Assembly (NCBI GenBank): GCA_030744875.1
Contig: JASLPR010000058.1
Location: 1 to 45,322, forward strand
Length of the DNA: 45,322 nucleotides
From: Chloroflexota bacterium
GTDB taxonomy: Bacteria; Chloroflexota; UBA11872; VXNJ01
Direction of reading: 5' to 3'
Shown: one piece after another, positions 38,663-45,322 of the stretch
Layout of the letters: every line of letters begins with the position of its first letter
Position numbering within the stretch: the first letter of the stretch is position 1
The notes under the pieces: model-generated
What the model saw: only the letters and a program-made list of their open reading frames with translations
Told to the model about the DNA's origin: nothing
Databases searched by the model: none
Program-made: the position numbers and the translations under genes

Positions 38663-39346
38663 TCAAGGCATTTCGGTGCGATCGGCGGCCGGGTCGGTCC
38701 CATCGCCGCTCAAGTCACGGAAGAACAGGACCACTCCGTCCACGATGCGCAGCGCGACTTCCGGCTCCGTCGCACGGTTGCTCACCGTGTAGGTCGAGCC
38801 CAGTTCCAGATCGACCGCCGCCAGCGGCCAGCGCACCCCGGCGAGCGTCACGCCGCGAACGTTGGCCGTGATCGGCGCCAGCGAGATTGTCTCGCCGGAT
38901 TCGACCGCGCAGGTGTGATCGCCTGGACCAAAGGCCCGCACCTCGGTGGTGGCGGTCAGGAAGCGCGCGTCCACCGCCGCCAGCCGCGGGTGCGCCAGCA
39001 GCAGGAGGTTGGCCGCTTCATGATCGGCCCGCGGGCCGCCCCGCCCCCCGAGGATCGTCACGGCGGTCGCGCCGCGGTCCAGCGCCGCCAGCAGCGCCAG
39101 TTCGGCGTCGGTGGCATCCTTGTCCTCCGGGCGCCGTACGATTTCGACGCCTCGCGAATCCAGTTCCGCCCGGCGCTCCCCGGCGATCGAATCCAGGTCA
39201 CCGACCAGCAGCCCGGGGGTTATTTCCAGATTCTCGAGATGGTGCGCGCCGCCGTCGGCGGCCACCACCAGGTCGGCCTCGCGCAGAACCCGTTCGATTG
39301 CGGGCGTCGCACGAAAGTCGCCCGCCAGGATCACTACCGCGTTCAT
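38663..39346 (-). CDS. thiN: Thiamine pyrophosphokinase
   Basis: MNAVVILAGDFRATP, VVAADGGAHHLENLEITPGLLVGDLDSI, DKDATDAELAL, TILGGRGGPRADHEAANLLLL. Confidence 0.92.
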   Translation of the reverse strand: MNAVVILAGDFRATPAIERVLREADLVVAADGGAHHLENLEITPGLLVGDLDSIAGERRAELDSRGVEIVRRPEDKDATDAELALLAALDRGATAVTILGGRGGPRADHEAANLLLLAHPRLAAVDARFLTATTEVRAFGPGDHTCAVESGETISLAPITANVRGVTLAGVRWPLAAVDLELGSTYTVSNRATEPEVALRIVDGVVLFFRDLSGDGTDPAADRTEMP

Positions 39347-39389
39347 CCGCGTCTCCACCGCTTGGCCGGTTCCGGCTTCCAGCATAGAG

Positions 39390-39934
39390 CTAGGCGGCCA
39401 ATGTCTCCCGCAGGGATTCGAGCAGCGCCGCCACGACCTCCGCGTCCAGCTTCGGTCCGGCCATGTCATTCAGGATGGTCACCATCGTCTCCTGCGGCAT
39501 CGGCGCCCGGTAGGGCCGCTCGGCCGACAGCGCGTCGTGAATGTCGGCCACCGCCAGGATTCTCTCTTCCAGACTCAAGTCTTCTGCCCGCAGCCCCAGC
39601 GGATAGCCGCTGCCGTCCAGCTTCTTGCGATGTCGCTGGCGCCAACCAGTTCCAGCAGCACGTCGACCGCCGCCGGACACCCGCTGTCCTTCAGGTAGGC
39701 CGAATAGAACACGTCCGAGCATTCCTCGGCGGTGAGGTCGCAGGTCCGGGCGATCCGCATCGCCGTATACGCCGTGCGGATGGCATGGCCGCGCTTGAGT
39801 CCCTGCGTCATGTCCAGCGCCACCGAGAACCCGCGCAGCAGGTTGGACATTGGGATCGGCCCTGACGCCAGCAGCTCCGTCTCGCGGGACGGCCCCTGAT
39901 CCGTGTGTACGGTACCCACTCCGTTCACCCCCAA
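39390..39934 (-). pseudogene. Collapsed HD-GYP-type gene (N-terminal HD-like part and C-terminal GYP part in different frames)
   Basis: Frame 1 MSNLLRGFSVALDMTQGLKRGHAIRTAYTAMRIARTCDLTAEECSDVFYSAYLKDSGC; frame 2 RHRKKLDGSGYPLGLRAEDLSLEERILAVADIHDALSAERPYRAPMP; switch near 39620-39650. Confidence 0.72.
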
Positions 39935-40162
39935 TAAGTCTTGCCGTATTGTGACCTATTGCCCGGCCGGCGTACGATGGCCGATCGCACACTGGGCCCG
40001 GCGGATCGCCCGGGCCGGGACCTTCCGGCCGGCGACTGGCGCCCGGGCATCTGCCACCCTGGCTCCGCGCGGCTGCCTCCACAGGTTCAGGACGACGATC
40101 TGCGTGCTAGAATGCCGCTCATTTCCGACCGCTGTTCCACCCCCTCTCCAGGACCTCTAACC

Positions 40163-41368
40163 GTGATCCCGACCTCTGCGCTCAAGACCCTGCACCTGGC
40201 CGATGAGGGCAAGCTCGTGCTGCTCGTCTTGGACGGGCTCGGCGGCCTGCCGCACCCCGACACCGGGCTCACCGAGCTGGAGTCCGCCCGCACGCCCAAT
40301 CTCGACCTGCTGGCCCGCGAGGGCATCGTCGGCCTCAGCGAACCGGTCGGTCCTGGCATCACGCCCGGCAGCGGGCCCGGCCACCTGGCCCTCTTTGGCT
40401 ACGACCCCATCGCCGGCAACATCGGCCGCGGCGCGCTTTCGGCGCTTGGCATCGGGCTGGACCTGGCCCCCGAGGACATCGGCGTCCGCCTCAATTTCTG
40501 CACGATTGACTCCGACGGCAACGTCACCGACCGCCGCGCCGGGCGGATTCCCACTGACCTGAACCGCGAACTTGTCGCCGACCTCTCATCCATCGAGATC
40601 GACGGTGTGGAGATCGAACTCGCCACTGAGAGCCAGCACCGCGCCGTGCTGGTGCTGCGCGGCGCGGGCCTGCACCCGGCCGTGCGCGAGACTGATCCTC
40701 AGCAGACCGGGGTGCCGCCGCTGGCCCCCGACGCCCTAGCCCCCGAGGCCGCCGCCACCGAGGCGATCCTGCAACGATTCCTCGCCGGCGTCCGCGAGGT
40801 CATCGGCGACCGCTCACCGGCAAACTTCGTCCTCATGCGCGGCTACGCCGGTCTGCCGGCGCTGGAATCGCTGGAAGAAATCTACGGCGTCAAGTCCGCC
40901 TGCGTGGCCGCCTACCCGATGTACAAAGGCCTGGCCACCATCGCCGGCATGGACATCTTGGACACCGGCGACACCTTCCCCGGCGAGGTCGCGGCCTTGC
41001 AGCGCCACTGGGACGACTACGACTTCTTCTTCTTCCACTTCAAGGACACCGACTCGCTCGGCGAGGACGGCAACTTCGACGGCAAAGTCGCCGCCATTGA
41101 AGAGGTCGACGCGGCGATCCCGGAGATCGTCGGCCTCGGGCCGGCGGCGCTGGCCGTCACCGGCGACCACTCCACCCCCGCCCGCCTGCACCAGCATTCA
41201 TGGCACCCGGTCCCCTTCCTACTGCATGCCGGGCATGCCGTCCCGGATGCCGCCACCGCGTTCGGCGAGCGCGCCTGCGGCACCGGCAGCCTCGGGATCT
41301 TCCCGGCGCGAAACACCATGAGCCTGCTTGTCGGCTATGCTGGTCGGCTCAAGAAATTCGGTGCCTGA
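40163..41368 (+). CDS. apgM: 2,3-bisphosphoglycerate-independent phosphoglycerate mutase, archaeal type (ApgM)
   Basis: LVLLVLDGLGGLPHP, GITPGSGPGHLALFGYDP, RADFNFC-like LNFCTIDSDGNVTDRRAGR, HFKDTDSLGEDGNFDGKVAAIEEVD, TGDHSTPARLHQHSWHPVPFLL; GTG start. Confidence 0.93.
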   Translation: MIPTSALKTLHLADEGKLVLLVLDGLGGLPHPDTGLTELESARTPNLDLLAREGIVGLSEPVGPGITPGSGPGHLALFGYDPIAGNIGRGALSALGIGLDLAPEDIGVRLNFCTIDSDGNVTDRRAGRIPTDLNRELVADLSSIEIDGVEIELATESQHRAVLVLRGAGLHPAVRETDPQQTGVPPLAPDALAPEAAATEAILQRFLAGVREVIGDRSPANFVLMRGYAGLPALESLEEIYGVKSACVAAYPMYKGLATIAGMDILDTGDTFPGEVAALQRHWDDYDFFFFHFKDTDSLGEDGNFDGKVAAIEEVDAAIPEIVGLGPAALAVTGDHSTPARLHQHSWHPVPFLLHAGHAVPDAATAFGERACGTGSLGIFPARNTMSLLVGYAGRLKKFGA

Positions 41369-42752
41369 GCAGCCCGACGGCGCCGGTGGTGGGGCGTCGG
41401 CAGACCCTCGCCGATCCTTGCCGGCCGTTGATGTGTTGATTGCCCGGGTCCACGAGTTGGCTCCGGAAATCCCCGCGTCGGTCGCCACCAGTCAGGCCCG
41501 CCTGGAACTGGATCGTCTCCGGCGAGGCCTGGATCACGAAGGCGACCTCCCCGACACAAACGCGCTGGCCGAATCCGTGGTCCGGAGCGCCCAACGGCTG
41601 CTCGCCCCGGCGCCGCAGCCGGTCATCAACGCCACCGGGGTCATCGTCCACACCAACCTCGGGCGCGCCCTGCTGTCCGACCGCGCCATCGCGGCCCTCC
41701 AGGAGGCCGCGCGCGGCTACTCCGATCTCGAATACGACGTGGCCAGCGGCCGGCGCGGTTCGCGGCGGGTCCACGTCGAGGACCTCCTCTGCGAACTCAC
41801 CGGCGCCGAGGCCGCGCTGGTCGTCAACAACAACGCCGGCGCGGTCTACCTCTGCCTGGCGGCCTTGGCCGGCGGCCGCGAGGTCCCGGTCAGCCGCGGC
41901 GAGGCCGTCGAGATTGGCGGCGGCTTCCGCATTCCCGACATCCTCAGCCAGAGCAGGGCAATTCTCCGCGATGTCGGCACCACCAACCGCACCCGCCTGG
42001 CCGACTATGCGGCGGCAATCGGGCCGAATACCGCCCTGCTACTCCGGGTCCACACCAGCAATTTCCTGGTGGTCGGTTTCACCGAAGGTCTGCCGCTGGA
42101 AGATCTCTGCGCCCTCGGGGATCAACACTCGATTCCGGTGATGAACGACCTCGGCAGCGGCACTCTGCTGCCAACCGAAGAGCACGGACTCGACCCCGAG
42201 CCGACGGTTCAGGAGAGCGTTGCCGCCGGCGCCGCCCTGACAACCTTCTCCGGCGACAAACTCCTGGGCGGCCCGCAGGCCGGCATCATCGTCGGCCGGC
42301 GCGACCTGGTGGATGCCGTCGCCGCCTATCCGCTCACCCGCGCGCTGCGCGCCGACAAGCTCTGTCTGGCGGCGCTGCACGCCACTCTGCTGGCCTACGT
42401 AGCGGGCGTCGCCGAGAGCGAGATTCCGGTCTGGCGGATGATCGCCGCCTCGATCGCCGATCTCAAGCGCCGCGCTCAGGCCTGGGCCGCCGCGCTCGGA
42501 AGCGGCTTCGACGCCGAGGTCATCCCCGCCGAGGCCACCGTCGGCGGCGGGTCGCTGCCCGGCCAGGTAATTCCCTCGGTGGCCCTGCGGATCGCGTCGC
42601 CGGATCACTCTCCCGATGAACTCGCGGCCGCGCTACGCGCCGCCCGGCCGCCGGTCATCGGGCGGATCGAAGCCGACGCCTTCCTGCTATCCCCGCGCAC
42701 CGTGCTGGAGCGTGAAGACGGGGCCCTGATCGCCGCGCTACGGGGGCTCTGA
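41361..42752 (+). CDS. selA: L-seryl-tRNA(Sec) selenium transferase SelA
   Basis: VINATGVIVHTNLGRALLSDRAI, YSDLEYDVASGRRGSR, NNNAGAVYL, DLGSGTLL, FSGDKLLGGPQAGIIVG; GTG start overlapping the apgM stop (GTGCCTGA). Confidence 0.95.
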   Translation: MPEQPDGAGGGASADPRRSLPAVDVLIARVHELAPEIPASVATSQARLELDRLRRGLDHEGDLPDTNALAESVVRSAQRLLAPAPQPVINATGVIVHTNLGRALLSDRAIAALQEAARGYSDLEYDVASGRRGSRRVHVEDLLCELTGAEAALVVNNNAGAVYLCLAALAGGREVPVSRGEAVEIGGGFRIPDILSQSRAILRDVGTTNRTRLADYAAAIGPNTALLLRVHTSNFLVVGFTEGLPLEDLCALGDQHSIPVMNDLGSGTLLPTEEHGLDPEPTVQESVAAGAALTTFSGDKLLGGPQAGIIVGRRDLVDAVAAYPLTRALRADKLCLAALHATLLAYVAGVAESEIPVWRMIAASIADLKRRAQAWAAALGSGFDAEVIPAEATVGGGSLPGQVIPSVALRIASPDHSPDELAAALRAARPPVIGRIEADAFLLSPRTVLEREDGALIAALRGL

Positions 42753-42755
42753 CAC

Positions 42756-43826
42756 ATGGTGTCGCCGGCGACCGCGGGTCTGCGCATTGGCACTGCTGGC
42801 TGGAGCTACGCCGACTGGTACGGAACCTTCTACCCGCTCGCCGCCAAAACCCGCGGGTTCGACGAACTGGAGTTCTACTGCCAGCACTTCGACACCGTCG
42901 AACTCAACAGCAGCTACTACCGCATCCCCTTGCCGTACCTGATTGAGAGCTGGATTCGCCGCACGCCGGAGGACTTTCTCTTCTCGGTCAAGGCTTTCAG
43001 CGCGCTGACGCACCACTTCGAGGCCGCCGCCACCCGCACCTTTGGTGAATTCGCGACGGCCGTGGCGCCGTTCCGGAAGGCCGGCAAATTGGGGACGGTG
43101 TTGATGCAGTTCCCGCCGCGCTTCCAGCGCGACGAATCCGGCATCGCCTACCTGCGCCTCCTCCCCGACCTGCTCCCGGAACTCCCCGTCGTGGTCGAAT
43201 TTCGGCACGAGAGCTGGGTCAACGGCGCGGCCGGGGGCGAAACCGTCGACCTCCTGCGCGATCTCGGCCTCGGGTTCTGCTGCGTTGACGAGCCGCAACT
43301 GAAGGGCAACATGCCGCCGTTCACCGCCGCCACCGGGTCGGTCGGCTACGTCCGTTTCCACGGGCGTAACGCAGACGACTGGTGGCCGGCCATCAACCAG
43401 CGCCACGCTCAGCAACTGCGCCGCGAAATCCGGCGCGATTCGGGATCGCACCGCGAGCGCCGCGCCCGCGAAAAAGAACTGACCGCGCAACTTGAAGCGC
43501 AGAAGGCGCAGCGCTACAACTACCTCTACTCGCAGACCGAGTTGTTCCCCTGGAAGAACCGGATCGCGTCCGTCGATCGCGAAGCCGCCACCACCTTCAT
43601 CATCACTAACAATCATTTCGTCGGCCAGGCGGTCGCCAACGCCAAGATGCTGCAGACCATCTTCGACCAACCGCCCCGCGGCGAGGAGACCGAACACCTG
43701 CAGCAACTGGTCCTGGCCGCTTCCGAAGCCGAACAGGGCTCCTCCTGGTCGGTGGCCGAGGATGATTCCTCAGACCCGACGGCGGCCGACGGCGGACATT
43801 TTCAGCCCCGGCTGACTAATATCTGA
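42756..43826 (+). CDS. DUF72 family protein
   Basis: LRIGTAGWSYADWYGTFYP, YCQHFDTVELNSSYYRIP, KLGTVLMQFPPRF, VVEFRHESW, YVRFHGRN, ITNNHFVGQAVANAKML. Confidence 0.92.
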   Translation: MVSPATAGLRIGTAGWSYADWYGTFYPLAAKTRGFDELEFYCQHFDTVELNSSYYRIPLPYLIESWIRRTPEDFLFSVKAFSALTHHFEAAATRTFGEFATAVAPFRKAGKLGTVLMQFPPRFQRDESGIAYLRLLPDLLPELPVVVEFRHESWVNGAAGGETVDLLRDLGLGFCCVDEPQLKGNMPPFTAATGSVGYVRFHGRNADDWWPAINQRHAQQLRREIRRDSGSHRERRAREKELTAQLEAQKAQRYNYLYSQTELFPWKNRIASVDREAATTFIITNNHFVGQAVANAKMLQTIFDQPPRGEETEHLQQLVLAASEAEQGSSWSVAEDDSSDPTAADGGHFQPRLTNI

Positions 43827-43854
43827 GCGGCGCGTTTTACCCGGCGATACGGAT

Positions 43855-44748
43855 ATGGACCAGGCCGACCTCGCGAAGAAGACTCTTATCGGCACCAGCG
43901 GCTGGCACCGGCTGGAGGGCTTCTACCCGCCCCGCACCCGCCAGCCGGACATGCTGCCCTTCTACGCCGAGCATTTCCCGGTAGTCGAAGTCGCCACCAC
44001 CTTCCAGGGGATTCCCGGTGAAGACCGCGTCCGGGAGTGGGCCGACGTGGTCCCCGACGGGTTTGTTTTTGATGTCCTGGCGTTCGGTGGCCTCACCCTG
44101 CACCAGCGCCGCCCCGGCCAGGCCGCGCCGCTACCCGGAATGCCCTGGTCGGAAGTCGCCGTCGAGCCCCCGGACGTCATCTTCGAGGAGTTCGCGGCCG
44201 CCATCGCGCCCCTGACCGAGGCCGGCAAGCTGGGCCTGCTGATGCTGCAGTTTCCCCCGTGGTTCGACTGGGGGCCGGACAGCTTCAGGTACCTGGAACG
44301 CTGCCGGGCCCAACTGCCCGGCCTCCCGCTAGGGGTCGAATTCCGCAATCCCTCCTGGTTCCTGCCCGAGCCGTGCCTCGAAGAGACGCTGGACCACCTG
44401 ATCGACCTAGAAATCGCGCTCACCGCTTCCGACTTCCCGCCCGCTCGCGAGGCGCCGCTGCTGCAATCCCAGGTGAGCCTTTCCGAGATCGCGCCGGTCC
44501 GCCTGCACGGGCGCAAGGAGGGCGAATGGGATCGGATCGCCGACACCGCCGCCACCGTCGCAGAGTATCCGTACAGCGAGTCCGATCTCGCCACGCTCGC
44601 CGAGCTGACGCTGGAACTCAGCGGCGAGGCCGATCGGGTCCACGTCATCTTCAACGTCCTGCCCTCCGAGGCCGCCGTCGCGAGCGCGCGCGCCTTCGGC
44701 GAGTTGCTGCTCACCGAGCCGGAAGACGGCTACACCGCCTACCAATAG
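43855..44748 (+). CDS. DUF72 family protein (second copy, divergent)
   Basis: LIGTSGWHRLEGFYP, FPVVEVATTFQGIP, KLGLLMLQFPPWF, GVEFRNPSW, VRLHGRKEGEWD. Confidence 0.88.
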   Translation: MDQADLAKKTLIGTSGWHRLEGFYPPRTRQPDMLPFYAEHFPVVEVATTFQGIPGEDRVREWADVVPDGFVFDVLAFGGLTLHQRRPGQAAPLPGMPWSEVAVEPPDVIFEEFAAAIAPLTEAGKLGLLMLQFPPWFDWGPDSFRYLERCRAQLPGLPLGVEFRNPSWFLPEPCLEETLDHLIDLEIALTASDFPPAREAPLLQSQVSLSEIAPVRLHGRKEGEWDRIADTAATVAEYPYSESDLATLAELTLELSGEADRVHVIFNVLPSEAAVASARAFGELLLTEPEDGYTAYQ

Positions 44749-44891
44749 TCACGCGATAAGCATTGACTATTCGAGCAGACGGTTAACAATGGGAATGCGC
44801 TCGATTCCACAAAGCGTGCGCATGTTGCCAACTGGATTCTTGGGAATCACCGCCGCGCGGGACCGCGACGCGCGTCGATCGAAGAGGAGCT

Positions 44892-45322
44892 ATGAGCCGT
44901 AGAGACGGATCAGTCTACCTGCCGCTGTCCCTGACTGACGTTCAAGGCAGCCCGGTGGCGAAATCAACCCTCTTCCTCAAATCGCGCGATAGCTACGTTG
45001 TCTTCCGGGAGGCCGGCTCGCGGGTCGATCGCCAGGCCATAACCCAGCTCAAATCGAGTGATATCGACACGCTGTATGTCCTCTGCACCGACGGCGAATC
45101 CATCGACCACTACGTGAGCCGGCACCTCACCCAGGCTCTCCACGACCCGAATGTCGAGCCCAGCGAAAAGGCCCACCTGCTCACGGCGTCCTCGATGGTG
45201 ATCGCCCGCGAGATCATGGATCACCCCAACCTCATCGAGATCAGCCACGCCCGTCCCATCATCGACGCCACCGCCGGACAGGCCCTCGCCTCGCCTGACA
45301 CGCTCTTCGAACTGATCCGTTC
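44892..45322 (+). CDS. N-terminal part of an HD-GYP-type signalling protein (truncated at window end)
   Basis: Open frame MSRRDGSVYLPLSLTDVQGSPVAKSTLFLKSRDSYVVFREAGSRVDRQAITQLKSSDIDTLYVLCTDGE...; resembles N-terminal domains preceding HD-GYP; HD motif beyond window. Confidence 0.55.
   Translation, partial: MSRRDGSVYLPLSLTDVQGSPVAKSTLFLKSRDSYVVFREAGSRVDRQAITQLKSSDIDTLYVLCTDGESIDHYVSRHLTQALHDPNVEPSEKAHLLTASSMVIAREIMDHPNLIEISHARPIIDATAGQALASPDTLFELIR

Overview
High-GC bacterial chromosome segment, densely packed with genes. The style (BNR-propeller secreted proteins, LGFP-like repeats, operon content) suggests Chloroflexota, but this is inference only. Housekeeping genes recognised from translated motifs: sufC, thrC-like, mnmA, ftsL/divIC-like, dut, tilS, ftsH, thiN, apgM and selA, plus a thiamine-type ABC transporter operon, four MFS transporters and assorted dehydrogenases/hydrolases. 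Two cis-regulatory RNAs are readable on the minus strand: a SAM-I (S-box) riboswitch ahead of a threonine-synthase-like gene and a MoaD/ThiS-like sulfur-carrier gene (about 5.4 kb), and a TPP riboswitch with an attenuator ahead of the thiamine transporter operon (about 38.5 kb). The best candidate for something undescribed is the SAM-riboswitch / ThrC-like / MoaD-like operon. A SAM-OFF switch makes little sense for threonine synthesis but fits a sulfur-carrier-dependent homocysteine synthase acting on O-phosphohomoserine. Other notable items: a decayed XRE/ImmA/MerR regulatory cluster with TAG, TGA and TAA in-frame stops inside recognisable coding sequence (21.5-22.9 kb), a collapsed HD-GYP gene (39.4-39.9 kb), two tandem secreted proteins that each read as 14 BNR-like blades (2 x 7), and selA, implying selenocysteine use. 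All calls come from reading the sequence; no database search was run.
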